From Shewanella nanhaiensis (GTDB taxonomy: Bacteria; Pseudomonadota; Gammaproteobacteria; Enterobacterales; Shewanellaceae): a stretch of DNA of 64,000 nt. How positions within the stretch are numbered: position 1 is the stretch's first letter; every line of letters starts with the position of its first letter. The position numbers and the translations under genes are program-made. Positions 16,820 to 26,478 of this stretch are shown in pieces. The notes under the pieces were generated by a model. It was not told the origin of the DNA. It did no database searches and saw only the letters and a list, made by a program, of their open reading frames with translations. Location: contig NZ_JAHZST010000003.1 of the NCBI RefSeq assembly GCF_019457885.1, forward strand, positions 1-64,000, read 5' to 3'.

Positions 16820-19800
16820 ATGAAAGAACTTACAATAGATGGTAAGTGTCTATCGGCTAATCCAGAAACAACTCTGTTCAACATCGCAAAAGAAGCTGGG
16901 ATCACTATCCCTAATCTTTGTCAGCAGCAGAATGGCCTTAACTTCCCCAATAACAATAACAATAACGAGAAGAGCCACTGCAATCTGTGTCAGGTGGAAG
17001 TGCAAACCTTCGATCACCAGAATCAAGCAAATACGGTCACAGTCAGAGCCTGTGATACTCAGTTAGTTTCCCTCTATTCAAGTCACACCCAGAGTGTTGA
17101 AGTTATCACCCAATCAACTCGGCTTAGTTTGCTCAGGCAAGCGGCGCTAAATGAGATCCTTAAAGATCACTTCGCCGACTGTCAGGCTCCCTGCCAACAA
17201 GCCTGCCCAGCAGGTGTCGATGTGCAATCTTACCTCTTTCATATCGCACAAGGAGATCACACAGAAGCGGTAAAAGTGATAAAGCAAACCTTGCCACTTC
17301 CCCTCTCCATAGGACGAGTTTGCCCCGCTTTTTGTGAAACCGAGTGTCGACGTGGCTTAGTCGATGAACCTGTGGCCATTAGACAGCTAAAACGTCACGC
17401 AGCCGATCTCGATATTCAGGACGAGTTCAGCTATATGCCGGAGAAGTTGCCAGCAACGGGTAAAAAGGTCGCGATAATTGGCAGCGGACCTGCGGGGATC
17501 ACCACAGGTTATTATCTCTCAAACTCGGGCCATGATGTCACTATCTTTGAGGCGATGCCAAAAGCTGGTGGCTGGCTTCGTTATGGCATCCCTGAATATC
17601 GACTGCCTAAGGCGATCCTAGACAAAGAGATTGAACAGCTGTGCAAGAATGGCTTAAAAATCCAGACCAATACTAAGCTTGGTAAACAGATACACCTTAA
17701 CCAACTGGTCGAAGAGTTCGATGCGGTTTGTCTAGCGATAGGCGCTCAAAAAGCCGTACCTATGGATTATCCAGGCAGCGATCTGGCAGGCTGTTACTTA
17801 GGTGTTGACTACCTAAAAGATCACTGCACAGATAAACATCTGATCACAGGTAAGAAAGTGATGGTGATTGGAGGAGGAAATACCGCTATCGATTGTGCTC
17901 GCACCGCTAAACGTGAAGGCGCAGAAGTCACACTCGTCTACCGACGTACGCGGGATGAGATGCCAGCAGAGCTCTATGAGATAGAGGAAGCTGAGCATGA
18001 GGGGATTAAGTTTCACTACTTGACCAACCCAATTGAGAACCACAGTGACTCTCAAGGACGTGTTATGAGTGTCACCCTTGAAAAGATGACATTAGGCAAG
18101 CCAGATCCATCAGGGCGAAGAGCGCCCATCCCTACAGGTGAAACTTTCACTGAAGAATTTGATACCGTTATCCCAGCGGTCTCTCAGACACCGGATATGG
18201 CATTTCTATCCGATCCACAGAGTCAGCTCACTACAGGAGAGCTAGCCCTCACTCGCTGGAACACCTTCCAAGGTTGTGAGCAGACCATGTCTGCAGGCCT
18301 ATCAACCAAGATAGATAAACTCTTTGTACTTGGTGACTCGAGAACGGGTCCTGCTACTGCAGTAGCCGCCGTTGCAGATGGTAGAAAAGCCGCACAAGCG
18401 ATCGAAAAGCTACTCACCTCAGGCTTAAGTTGTGAGCTGGTACAGCGCGAATTTAATTCAACTAAATCAATAGAATCCGCAAAGATTAATGGCAGTATTT
18501 ACCCTAATACACCTAAACAGCCGAAGGCAAAAATGCCTGAGCTTAGCATTAAAGAGAGGTCACTCAATTTCAATGAGATTGAGCTAGGCTTTGAGCCCAG
18601 CGAGGCGATGAAAGAGGCAGCAAGGTGCCTTGAGTGTGCCTGTCAGGCCAATACAGATTGTAAGCTTCGAGATTATGCCACCGAATATAAGGTTGATAGC
18701 AGTGCTGTGGATGCCACCCATTCAGCCCCCTCTCCCAGACAGTTCAGTGTCGATAACTCAAGTCCCTTTATCACCTTCGACGCCAACCGATGTATAAGCT
18801 GCGGTGCATGCGTCGATATCTGTCAGCAACAAAGTGGCCATAAGGCGATCTGCTTCACAAAGGATCATTATCAAGCACTCCCGACCCAAGAGAAAAACTC
18901 AGAACGAAGAGCGCCGCGAGTAGGGTTTGCTGCCACCATGTTAGACAGTAACTGTGTGCAGTGTGGTAACTGTATTCAGGTCTGCCCTACTGGCGCCCTT
19001 GTTGATGCCAGAGACAAGACTCAAGGCCGCACAAAGCCTAGTGAACAAGCCAGTACCATATGTACATACTGCGGCATAGGTTGCCGCCTCAATATGCATG
19101 TAGACAGAGAGAATAACAAGATAACCCGAGTCAGTGGCGATCCCGACTCAGTCGTCAACCAAGGCATGCTGTGTGTTAAGGGGCGCTTTGGTTTCGATTT
19201 TATCGCTAGCAAGCACAGACTCACCCAGCCACTGCTGCGCAAAGATAAACAACTTGTGCCGGTATCTTGGAGTGAAGCATTAGACTTTATCGGCACTAAA
19301 CTTAGGCATATTATCAGATCCCACGGCGGTAATGCCGTTGCAGGACTCGCCTCAGCCAAAGCTACCAATGAAGATAACTATCTGTTTCAAAAATTATTCA
19401 GGGCTATTATCGGCACAAACAATATCGATCATTGTGCGCGCCTCTGTCATGCCTCAACAGTCACTGCGCTGCAAGAGAGCCTAGGCAGCGGTGCAATGAC
19501 CAATGATATTCCAGGCATTGTAGATTCTGATCTTATCTTTATCATAGGATCCGATACCAGCAACGCGCACCCAATTATCGCCTCCCATATAAAATCAGCC
19601 ATTCGCGAGCATGGGGCGACCTTGCTTGTGGCCGACCCCAAAAGAGTCGATATTGCCGATCATGCCAAGCTCTATGTCAGCCAGAAGCCAGGCACAGATG
19701 TGATGCTGCTCAACGCCATCATGCAAATTATCATCAAAAATGATTGGCACGATCTCGATTATATTCAAGCTAGGGTCGATGACTACAGCTCACTCTATGA

Positions 19801-21124
19801 TGAGGTGATGAAAAGCGACTACAGCCTTGAAAATGCAGCTCTAATAACTGGTGTTCCTGCCAAACAGATTGCTGAAATGGCTAACATGATTGGTACAGCA
19901 ACAAAAACTGCCGTCTACTATGCCATGGGCGTAACCCAACATACCTCAGGCCATAACAATGTTACTGCCATCGCCAATCTGCAGCTGCTTTGTGGCAATA
20001 TAGGTATCAAGGGGGGCGGCATTAATCCTCTTAGAGGACAGAGTAATGTTCAAGGAGCCTGCGACATGGGCGCCCTACCAAACTACTTCAGCGGCTACCA
20101 GCGAGTTGACGACCCTTTGGTTCAGGTTCGTTTTCGAGAAGCTTGGGGCGTAGAAGATCTCCCTCATCAGATCGGGTTAGCCGCAACCGAAATGATGCAG
20201 GCCTTATCCCATGGGGAGTTAAAAGCGCTCTATGTGGTGGGAGAAAACCCAGTATTGAGCGATCCCGATCAAGCCCATGTTCTGCAGGCGCTCAAAAAAG
20301 CAGAGTTGTTAATTGTACAAGATATCTTCCTTACAGAGACCGCAGCACTGGCAGATGTCGTGCTTCCCGCAAATGCTTTCGCAGAAAAAAGCGGTCACTT
20401 TACCAATACCGAGCGACGAATTCAGCAGCTACAAACTGTAGTCAAAGCCCCTGGCAGTGCAAGACTCGACTGGCTGATAATTCAAGATATCGCCAATAAA
20501 CTCGGCGCAGATTGGCACTATAGAGATGAAGAACAGATCTGGCACGAGATCACCAGTGTGACTCCGCAATACAGAGGAGCTAGCTGGCAGGCGATAGATA
20601 GTCGTACTCGGAATGGAAAACTGGGGATCCAATGGCCTTGCCCAGCAGAAAACCATCCAGGGACTCCAATTTTACACACCACTAAATTTACCCGAGGCCG
20701 GGCAAAGATGACGCCTGTAAGTTACAGCTTACCTGCCGAGCCCACTTGCAGTGAATACCCACTAACCCTATCGACGGGGCGACTACTGGAACAGTTCCAC
20801 ACAGGCACACTGACTCGTAAAACACCGGGGTTAGATGAACTTGGTAAACCAAAAGTGATGATATCCGTCTTCGATGCCGACAAGCTAGGTATAAACAATG
20901 GTGATATGCTGAAGATATCCAGTCGCCGAGGTGAGATAGAGATCAACGCTTTTGTCACTCGTCGTGCTCAGGTGGGCGTCCTGTTTCTCCCGTTTCATTT
21001 CGTTGAAGCGGCCGCCAATAAACTCACCATTAACGCAATCGATCCTATCGCCAAGATCCCTGAATTTAAGATCTGTGCAGTTAAGGTTGAAAAAGTGTCA
21101 GTAACAGCAGAGCTGAGCGAGTAA
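16820..21124 (+). CDS. Single-chain NAD(P)-linked formate dehydrogenase-like molybdo/tungsto-enzyme (1434 aa)
   Basis: Domains in order: a 2Fe-2S ferredoxin-like part (1-105) with widely spaced cysteines and an NNNNNN insert; a GltD-type Fe-S and FAD/NAD(P) oxidoreductase (about 115-560), with cysteine clusters, GSGPAG near 218 and GGGNTA near 350; two 4Fe-4S motifs (CISCGACVDIC near 658, CVQCGNCIQVC near 712); and the molybdopterin part starting CTYCGIGC near 748. Cys876 followed by His (CARLCH) is in the place of the Sec/Cys metal ligand of formate dehydrogenases. A C-terminal dinucleotide-binding domain ends the chain. In effect an electron-bifurcation-like flavin module is fused to the catalytic subunit. 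Formate oxidation is the likely reaction; other pterin-enzyme substrates are possible. No other fdh or mob gene is adjacent. Confidence 0.85.
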   Translation: MKELTIDGKCLSANPETTLFNIAKEAGITIPNLCQQQNGLNFPNNNNNNEKSHCNLCQVEVQTFDHQNQANTVTVRACDTQLVSLYSSHTQSVEVITQSTRLSLLRQAALNEILKDHFADCQAPCQQACPAGVDVQSYLFHIAQGDHTEAVKVIKQTLPLPLSIGRVCPAFCETECRRGLVDEPVAIRQLKRHAADLDIQDEFSYMPEKLPATGKKVAIIGSGPAGITTGYYLSNSGHDVTIFEAMPKAGGWLRYGIPEYRLPKAILDKEIEQLCKNGLKIQTNTKLGKQIHLNQLVEEFDAVCLAIGAQKAVPMDYPGSDLAGCYLGVDYLKDHCTDKHLITGKKVMVIGGGNTAIDCARTAKREGAEVTLVYRRTRDEMPAELYEIEEAEHEGIKFHYLTNPIENHSDSQGRVMSVTLEKMTLGKPDPSGRRAPIPTGETFTEEFDTVIPAVSQTPDMAFLSDPQSQLTTGELALTRWNTFQGCEQTMSAGLSTKIDKLFVLGDSRTGPATAVAAVADGRKAAQAIEKLLTSGLSCELVQREFNSTKSIESAKINGSIYPNTPKQPKAKMPELSIKERSLNFNEIELGFEPSEAMKEAARCLECACQANTDCKLRDYATEYKVDSSAVDATHSAPSPRQFSVDNSSPFITFDANRCISCGACVDICQQQSGHKAICFTKDHYQALPTQEKNSERRAPRVGFAATMLDSNCVQCGNCIQVCPTGALVDARDKTQGRTKPSEQASTICTYCGIGCRLNMHVDRENNKITRVSGDPDSVVNQGMLCVKGRFGFDFIASKHRLTQPLLRKDKQLVPVSWSEALDFIGTKLRHIIRSHGGNAVAGLASAKATNEDNYLFQKLFRAIIGTNNIDHCARLCHASTVTALQESLGSGAMTNDIPGIVDSDLIFIIGSDTSNAHPIIASHIKSAIREHGATLLVADPKRVDIADHAKLYVSQKPGTDVMLLNAIMQIIIKNDWHDLDYIQARVDDYSSLYDEVMKSDYSLENAALITGVPAKQIAEMANMIGTATKTAVYYAMGVTQHTSGHNNVTAIANLQLLCGNIGIKGGGINPLRGQSNVQGACDMGALPNYFSGYQRVDDPLVQVRFREAWGVEDLPHQIGLAATEMMQALSHGELKALYVVGENPVLSDPDQAHVLQALKKAELLIVQDIFLTETAALADVVLPANAFAEKSGHFTNTERRIQQLQTVVKAPGSARLDWLIIQDIANKLGADWHYRDEEQIWHEITSVTPQYRGASWQAIDSRTRNGKLGIQWPCPAENHPGTPILHTTKFTRGRAKMTPVSYSLPAEPTCSEYPLTLSTGRLLEQFHTGTLTRKTPGLDELGKPKVMISVFDADKLGINNGDMLKISSRRGEIEINAFVTRRAQVGVLFLPFHFVEAAANKLTINAIDPIAKIPEFKICAVKVEKVSVTAELSE

Positions 21125-21131
21125 AAGGAGT

Positions 21132-21156
21132 AAGCCGGAACTGTCCCTTCCGGCTT
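21132..21156. terminator. Terminator between the formate dehydrogenase-like gene and chrA
   Basis: AAGCCGGAA and TTCCGGCTT form a 9-bp stem with a 7-base loop between two convergent genes, eight bases after the first stop. Confidence 0.75.
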
Positions 21157-21173
21157 TACCTAGCCTTAAGTCT

Positions 21174-22391
21174 TTAGCTGATAACAGCCCCAGCAATGGC
21201 AAAACTAAGCACCAGATAGAAGATATTTGGCTTTAATAGCTTAAATAAGGCAAACCCTATCACCACCAATACCATATCTAAGTTATCTTTGACCGCACTG
21301 GTAAAGATAGGATCATAGAGCGCCGCCAACAAAAAGCCGACTACGCACGCATTCACGCCAGCTATCGCCCCAGTAATTTTCGGTCTGCCACTCATTGCAT
21401 GCCAGCTTTTCAGTGCAACTAACATCAGCAGAAAGCCAGGTAGAAAAATAGCGAGCGTTGCAACCAATGCTCCAAGCAGAGGCTGAGCTACCCAGATTTC
21501 AGCCCCTAGGTATGCTGCTAGGGCAAACATAGGACCGGGGACAGCTTGGGCTAAAGCATAACCTGTTAAAAACTGATCGCCGCTCATCGCATCACCGACA
21601 CTCGACTGTAGCAGAGGCAACACAACATGTCCGCCACCGAAAACTAAGCTGCCAACCTGATAAAACTGACTAAATAAACCTAATAAACCTGACTCTTGGG
21701 AAGAGATACCTCCAAAGAGCATTATACTTGATCCAATAAACAGTAAAGTAAATAGTCCCAGCCAGAGATAGTTAAGCTTAATACTCTGTTTGGGCTCGCC
21801 TAAGCTATCGGTTGACGACAGCCACTGCTGGCCTACAACAGCGGCAAGCATTAAGAGTGCAAACTGTATCCAAATTCCCGGAAAGAGTGAGATAACGGCG
21901 AAGCTAGTTAACATAAGCAAAATTGCTGTTTTCCGCTGACAAAACTGCTTAAACATGATCCAGACAGCATCGGCCACCACTACCACCGCCAGCAGCTTAA
22001 GGCCGTGGATAACTCCTAATGTTATCGGGTAATTCAGTAACTGACTGCTGGTTACCGCAAACAGAAAAAGCAAAATAAAGGAGGGAAGCGTAAAACCGAC
22101 AAAAGCCGCAAGTCCCCCTAATAAGCCGCCTCTATGGTAACCGATAGCAAAGCCTACTTGGCTCGATCCTGGCCCCGGCATAAACTGACTCAGGGCAACC
22201 AAACTACCGTAGTGTTTATCATCTAACCAGGCCAACTCTTGAACAAAGGTCTGCCTGAAGTAACCGATATGTGCGGCGGGGCCGCCGAAAGAGATTAAAC
22301 CTAATGAGAAAAAACGAATAAAAATCTGCAGCATAAATCCAGAATGGTACTCAATAAAAATTTGGCGGATTTTAACATTGAAATATGACAT
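21174..22391 (-). CDS. chrA: Chromate transporter, two-domain CHR family
   Basis: 405 residues with about ten to twelve membrane segments and the two homologous CHR halves. The first half has ISFGGPAAHIGYFRQ and SQFMPGPGSSQ; the second has LVFGGGHVVLPLLQ and AQAVPGPMFALAAYLG. The FGG and PGP motifs in both halves are diagnostic. It exports chromate from the cytosol. An ATG at 22334 (MLQIFIRFF) is an alternative start that gives the more usual N-terminus. It is last in an apparent operon after an OhrR-like regulator and a GlpD-like flavoprotein, 18 bases behind the latter. Confidence 0.88.
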   Translation of the reverse strand: MSYFNVKIRQIFIEYHSGFMLQIFIRFFSLGLISFGGPAAHIGYFRQTFVQELAWLDDKHYGSLVALSQFMPGPGSSQVGFAIGYHRGGLLGGLAAFVGFTLPSFILLFLFAVTSSQLLNYPITLGVIHGLKLLAVVVVADAVWIMFKQFCQRKTAILLMLTSFAVISLFPGIWIQFALLMLAAVVGQQWLSSTDSLGEPKQSIKLNYLWLGLFTLLFIGSSIMLFGGISSQESGLLGLFSQFYQVGSLVFGGGHVVLPLLQSSVGDAMSGDQFLTGYALAQAVPGPMFALAAYLGAEIWVAQPLLGALVATLAIFLPGFLLMLVALKSWHAMSGRPKITGAIAGVNACVVGFLLAALYDPIFTSAVKDNLDMVLVVIGFALFKLLKPNIFYLVLSFAIAGAVIS

Positions 22392-22409
22392 TCATATGAA
22401 TTGTCATCG

Positions 22410-23585
22410 CTAATAAAGAGGCAGCCTGTCGACATCTGCAATCTCAACTCTTTCACCTAAGCGCTCATGAAGCCAATGGGTCACCTCTTTGGCTGTTGAG
22501 CGAAATGTTGTGAGCTTGCCGCCATAGAGGGTGAGAAATCTGGGGTGTGATTCACGAGATTGCAACCAAAGCTCTCGAGAGCGTTCAAACGCTTGCCCAG
22601 CTTGCTTAGGCAGCACTCTTACTCCACAAAAAGTGTCATAGATCTTGACCTCTAACGCCTCTATATCGCCAGATTCAGGGAAATAGCGGCGATAGATCCC
22701 CAACAAATAATAGATCTCCTCTCTAGTAGGTTGAGGTTTTTCATCTAAGCTTGCTAGGGTCGTTTCCGTGGTTCCCAGCAAAGTTTTACCCTCCCAGGGC
22801 ATAACAAATACGACTCTTTCATCGAAGCAGGATTCCAGATACAAGATCCCATCGGGAGAGGGGATATCGAGTAAAAGGTGGCTGCCCTGTATCAATTCAA
22901 TCTCCTCTTTTGCCATTGGAGGAGTGACGCATCCAATAAGTTTATTAACCCAAGGGCCTGTCGCATTAACAACACACGAAGCCGTTACTTTGCAGCGTTC
23001 ATCTTGATAAAGGTAGCTCACTTCACAGTTGTCAGGTCGATGTACAAGTGCATCGCACTCAGCACCTTGTAACACTTTAGCCCCTAACGCTACAGCACTT
23101 CTCACCACCGCCTTAGTCAGCGCTTTGTCATCAGTTTGCGCATCCCAGTATTGAAAAACAGCCTCTAAGCCCTGTAACTTTAGTCCCTTAATATTCGGCC
23201 ATTGAACCGCAGGAAGGCTCTTAAACTGACCTAAAGGATCCAACTCGCTGAGCAGAGCATAGGCACTCAATCCAGCGCGTATTGTCCATTGACTTCGCTG
23301 GCTATTTTCATAAATAGGGATATAAAAAGGGATAGGTTTGACTAAATTGGGGGCCAATTTGAGCAATGATCGACGTTCAGAGAGAGACTTTCTAACCAAA
23401 GAGAGCTGGCCAGACTCAAGATACCTCAATCCACCATGAATTAACTTACTCGAATTTGCCGATGTTTGTTCAGCGATCTCGCCCTTTTCAAGTAACAGTA
23501 CACTATACCCTGCCGCAGAGGCGCACTGAGCTATGCCCGCCCCGTTGATACCACCACCTATGATAACGAGATCGAATCTGTCCAT
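22410..23585 (-). CDS. GlpD-like FAD-dependent oxidoreductase lacking the C-terminal domain
   Basis: 391 residues. The dinucleotide fold LVIIGGGINGAGIA opens the chain, followed by SSKLIHGGLRYLE, a glycerol-3-phosphate dehydrogenase signature, and later NATGPWVN and LLGTTETTL. The family end GGKLTTFRSTAKE is present, but the roughly 120-residue C-terminal cap of classical GlpD (about 500 residues) is missing. It may still oxidise glycerol-3-phosphate at the membrane or a related hydroxy acid. It is the middle gene of the marR-like/glpD-like/chrA operon (9 and 18 base gaps). No glpF or glpK is nearby, so a glycerol catabolic role is not supported by context. Confidence 0.8.
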   Translation of the reverse strand: MDRFDLVIIGGGINGAGIAQCASAAGYSVLLLEKGEIAEQTSANSSKLIHGGLRYLESGQLSLVRKSLSERRSLLKLAPNLVKPIPFYIPIYENSQRSQWTIRAGLSAYALLSELDPLGQFKSLPAVQWPNIKGLKLQGLEAVFQYWDAQTDDKALTKAVVRSAVALGAKVLQGAECDALVHRPDNCEVSYLYQDERCKVTASCVVNATGPWVNKLIGCVTPPMAKEEIELIQGSHLLLDIPSPDGILYLESCFDERVVFVMPWEGKTLLGTTETTLASLDEKPQPTREEIYYLLGIYRRYFPESGDIEALEVKIYDTFCGVRVLPKQAGQAFERSRELWLQSRESHPRFLTLYGGKLTTFRSTAKEVTHWLHERLGERVEIADVDRLPLY

Positions 23586-23594
23586 ACAAATGCC

Positions 23595-24050
23595 TTACTC
23601 TTGCTCAGCCTGAGTCAAACTTATATAAGCTTGATCGCACAGCGACTTTAGCTCGGAAAAAACTTCAGGTTTGATATTGAGCTTGCAACGCATCTTCTCA
23701 GGCACCTTAGCTGCAAACTGTTTTAACTCTCGCCCTTTCTCTGTGGTATGCAGTACCCTCACCCTTTCATCGACTTCGCTTCTTCCTCTGCTGACCAGCC
23801 CTTTAGTTTCCAAACGTTTCAACAGTGGCGTTAACGTACCAGAGTCAAGATGAAGTTGTTCACCTAAGGTTTTTACACTGATCCCCTCATTATCCCACAG
23901 CACTAACATGGCCAAATATTGAGGATAGGTAAGATCGAGTTCATTGAGTAGAGGACGATACGCTCTGACCATAGCATTAGTGGCACTGTAGAGAGAGAAA
24001 CAGACTTGACTGTCCAGTGAGAGAGGATTGCTCTTTTGATCTATTGACAT
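23595..24050 (-). CDS. MarR-family regulator, OhrR-like thiol sensor
   Basis: 151 residues from the ATG at 24050, which has AAGGA just ahead; an upstream in-frame ATG at 24086 lacks a site. The N-terminus LDSQVCFSLYSATNAMVRAYRPLL has the Cys-Phe-x-Leu-Tyr arrangement of OhrR, where this cysteine senses organic peroxides. The winged helix follows: SVKTLGEQLHLDSGTLTPLLKRLETKGLV, then a wing with RSEVDERVRVLHTTEKG. It should repress its own operon and be released on oxidation. The usual partner ohr (organic hydroperoxide reductase) is not next to it; instead it leads a GlpD-like gene and chrA. Confidence 0.85.
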   Translation of the reverse strand: MSIDQKSNPLSLDSQVCFSLYSATNAMVRAYRPLLNELDLTYPQYLAMLVLWDNEGISVKTLGEQLHLDSGTLTPLLKRLETKGLVSRGRSEVDERVRVLHTTEKGRELKQFAAKVPEKMRCKLNIKPEVFSELKSLCDQAYISLTQAEQE

Positions 24051-24075
24051 ATATCCTTGAAGCTCATTTGATTGC

Positions 24076-24095
24076 GCACAATGCACTTATTGTGC
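24076..24095. promoter_or_regulatory. Candidate operator of the OhrR-like regulator
   Basis: GCACAAT and ATTGTGC form a perfect inverted repeat with a 6-base spacer, 26 bases ahead of the regulator start. A second perfect palindrome, AAATATCGATATTT, lies at 24136-24149. Either is a fair site for a dimeric MarR protein; the sequence alone cannot choose. Confidence 0.4.
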
Positions 24096-24323
24096 TCCAC
24101 TCCTCATCGACTTTCAAATAAGAATTTTGTCTGACAAATATCGATATTTAAAATTCCCGACTAAATAACTCAGATATTTGATATAATAATCCGTTGTTTC
24201 GACATCTTACAGATTGATTTTGGCCTTGTATTAGCTTAAATTAGCAGCAGAAAGTACCAGGACCATCAAGATTACACCAACAAATCACCATTTAGGCATG
24301 TATTACTTCACAGGGAGCCCATA

Positions 24324-24770
24324 ATGAGAGTGATAACCACCATTTTACTGCTACTAGCAGCAGGAAGCGCTACTGCACAATGCGATCCCAGCATTCATAT
24401 GTTTAATATCCCATACGAGAAAAATAGCTCTTACTTCCCAAGCGCTTACTCCTCCAAACTCGATGCGATTAGTGAGGAGCACAAGGGAGAGGATGGCTAC
24501 TTGCTTTTGGAGTTTCAGGTACAAGAAAAGCAAAGAAGTGATGAGCTAAGAGCCTATAACTTGTGGCTGGCTCAGCGCAGAATCGACAGGGTAAAAAGCT
24601 ACCTAACCGATGCTCATTTTGCCGCTCCAGTTGTAACAAGGATCTTAACCGCTGGTGTCGATAAGCGACGGGATATTAGCGTAAGCTGGTGCCCGTCTGA
24701 AAAAACACCTTCACCAGTTCGACTTGTAGAGAGTAAAGAGGCCTTAGTTAACGGTAAAGTTAAGCTATAA
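24324..24770 (+). CDS. Small periplasmic OmpA-C-like protein
   Basis: 148 residues with a clear signal peptide (MRVITTILLLLAAGSATA, cut before QCDP). The mature part has a pattern like the OmpA C-terminal fold: a FN strand, then YFPSAYSSKLDAIS, then a strand and the helix ELRAYNLWLAQRRIDRVKSYL. The Asp and Arg residues that bind peptidoglycan in OmpA are not clearly present. Two cysteines (near 20 and 127) could pair in the periplasm. Function unknown. GGGAG precedes the start. A 171-base gap separates it from the next gene. Confidence 0.65.
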   Translation: MRVITTILLLLAAGSATAQCDPSIHMFNIPYEKNSSYFPSAYSSKLDAISEEHKGEDGYLLLEFQVQEKQRSDELRAYNLWLAQRRIDRVKSYLTDAHFAAPVVTRILTAGVDKRRDISVSWCPSEKTPSPVRLVESKEALVNGKVKL

Positions 24771-24941
24771 ATACCGATAGAATAATTATTAAGAGTATAA
24801 ACCCGTCACATTTCCCGGTGATTCGAGATTCAGGTTGCAATTACAGAACCTTTATTTATCAGCTCAGATAAATAAACGTAAAGTAATTAATAACAAATAT
24901 CTCAATGATGCTCCAAATAGGAGCATCCCCGTGGAGGGAAT

Positions 24942-26366
24942 ATGGCCAGAATTATCCTTTTACTGATTGCTTTCTGCCTAGGGGCATTTTCAGCCCCAAT
25001 GACTTTAGCTTCAACAACACCTAGCTCAACATCAGAAAACGTACAAACTTGGCACTATATGGATGAACAAGGGGAGCTGAAAGTCAAACTCTACTTCTTC
25101 TGGTCCAAAACCTGCCCTCACTGCGCCGAAGCTCATCCATTTATCGACTCCTTACCCGAACGTTACCCTTGGATTGAGCTATCATCACATATGATCTCAG
25201 CGCCGGGTTCGATGGAAAAGTGGCAAGATATTGCATCAAAAACAGGTACCAAAGCCAGCTCAGTCCCTTACATGGCCATGTGCGAGAACGCCGTTATTGG
25301 TTACAGCAGTGAAGCAGTAACAGGCCAATACCTAGTAAACCAACTAAAGCAGTGTTATCAATCTTTAGGAGGCACACTCGATCCTAATGACACCTTTGTA
25401 CCAAGCTCAGCGCCAAACGGGGATAAGCCGCTATTTGGTACCTGTAGTGATGGAACCGCTGAAGATGGCAATGCAGGTACCTGCGACTTAAATACTGAAC
25501 CTCGACAAACCAGTACCAGCTCAGTGCAACCTGTCGAGCTTCCATTTTTAGGTGTTGTAGCCCCAGAACAGCTCTCTTTGCCATTATTGACAGTCGTGTT
25601 AGCTGGCGTCGATGCATTCAACCCCTGCGCCTTCTTTGTACTACTGTTTTTACTCTCTATTATGGTTAACGCTAAAAGCCGAACACGTATGTTGATTGTT
25701 GGCGGCATCTTTGTCTTCTTCTCAGGCTTTATCTACTTCCTGTTTATGATTGCCTGGCTCAATATCTTTGAGTTACTCGGGGCGGGAAGTGATGGAGGCA
25801 TGATAATCCTTGGGGCTGGAGTTTTGGCCTTAATTGCTGGAGTGATAAATATTAAAGATTACTTCTTTACTAAGGGAGAGGTCACACTCTCCATGTCAGC
25901 AGAGAATCGTACAGGGCTAATAAAACGCATGGGCAAACTGACGAGTGCAAGTAGCATGGCCGCGATGATTGCAGGCACAGTGGTACTGTCAATTCTTGCA
26001 AACGCTTATGAGCTATTATGTACAGCAGGCTTCCCCATGATCTACACCAGTGTTTTAGCGATGCATGAACTGCCAGACCTTGAACGTTATATGTATCTGG
26101 CCTTCTACAACATAGTGTATGTCATTCCACTGGCTATTATCGTTATCGCCTTTAGCGCCACTTTAGGTAAACGTAAGCTAACAGAGAAAGAGGGACAAAC
26201 CCTTAAGTTGATGTCAGGTATTATGATGATAGGCTTAGGCGGCACTTTAGCGATGGATCCAACCGCACTACAAAATGTGGCTCTGGCCATTGGCCTTATT
26301 TTAAGCTCCATCCTCTTAACCATCGCCATCACTATTACCAGAAAAGTGTTAGCTAAGAGAGCTTAA
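24942..26366 (+). CDS. Thioredoxin-domain/DsbD-like transmembrane protein
   Basis: 474 residues. A signal peptide (1-23) is followed by a thioredoxin-like domain with Cys58-Pro-His-Cys61, then a Ser/Thr/Asp-rich linker with its own cysteines (about 130-200). From about 205 there are seven to eight membrane segments with DAFNPCAFFVLLFLLS and LANAYELLCTAGFPM. The two membrane cysteines in these motifs match the electron-relay cysteines of DsbD/CcdA-type proteins. It should carry reducing equivalents across the inner membrane to a periplasmic target, with the thioredoxin domain outside. This order (thioredoxin first, membrane part second) differs from DsbD itself. GGAGGG lies just ahead of the start. 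Confidence 0.78.
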   Translation: MARIILLLIAFCLGAFSAPMTLASTTPSSTSENVQTWHYMDEQGELKVKLYFFWSKTCPHCAEAHPFIDSLPERYPWIELSSHMISAPGSMEKWQDIASKTGTKASSVPYMAMCENAVIGYSSEAVTGQYLVNQLKQCYQSLGGTLDPNDTFVPSSAPNGDKPLFGTCSDGTAEDGNAGTCDLNTEPRQTSTSSVQPVELPFLGVVAPEQLSLPLLTVVLAGVDAFNPCAFFVLLFLLSIMVNAKSRTRMLIVGGIFVFFSGFIYFLFMIAWLNIFELLGAGSDGGMIILGAGVLALIAGVINIKDYFFTKGEVTLSMSAENRTGLIKRMGKLTSASSMAAMIAGTVVLSILANAYELLCTAGFPMIYTSVLAMHELPDLERYMYLAFYNIVYVIPLAIIVIAFSATLGKRKLTEKEGQTLKLMSGIMMIGLGGTLAMDPTALQNVALAIGLILSSILLTIAITITRKVLAKRA

Positions 26367-26478
26367 TTTTTACTCGGCTCGATTTGGTTCGATACCATTA
26401 CTCAACTACACTAAAGTTAATGGTATCTGAGCCGATAGATATTTAATCACTAAGAGCTGAACTTAAGATGAGGTCGCA

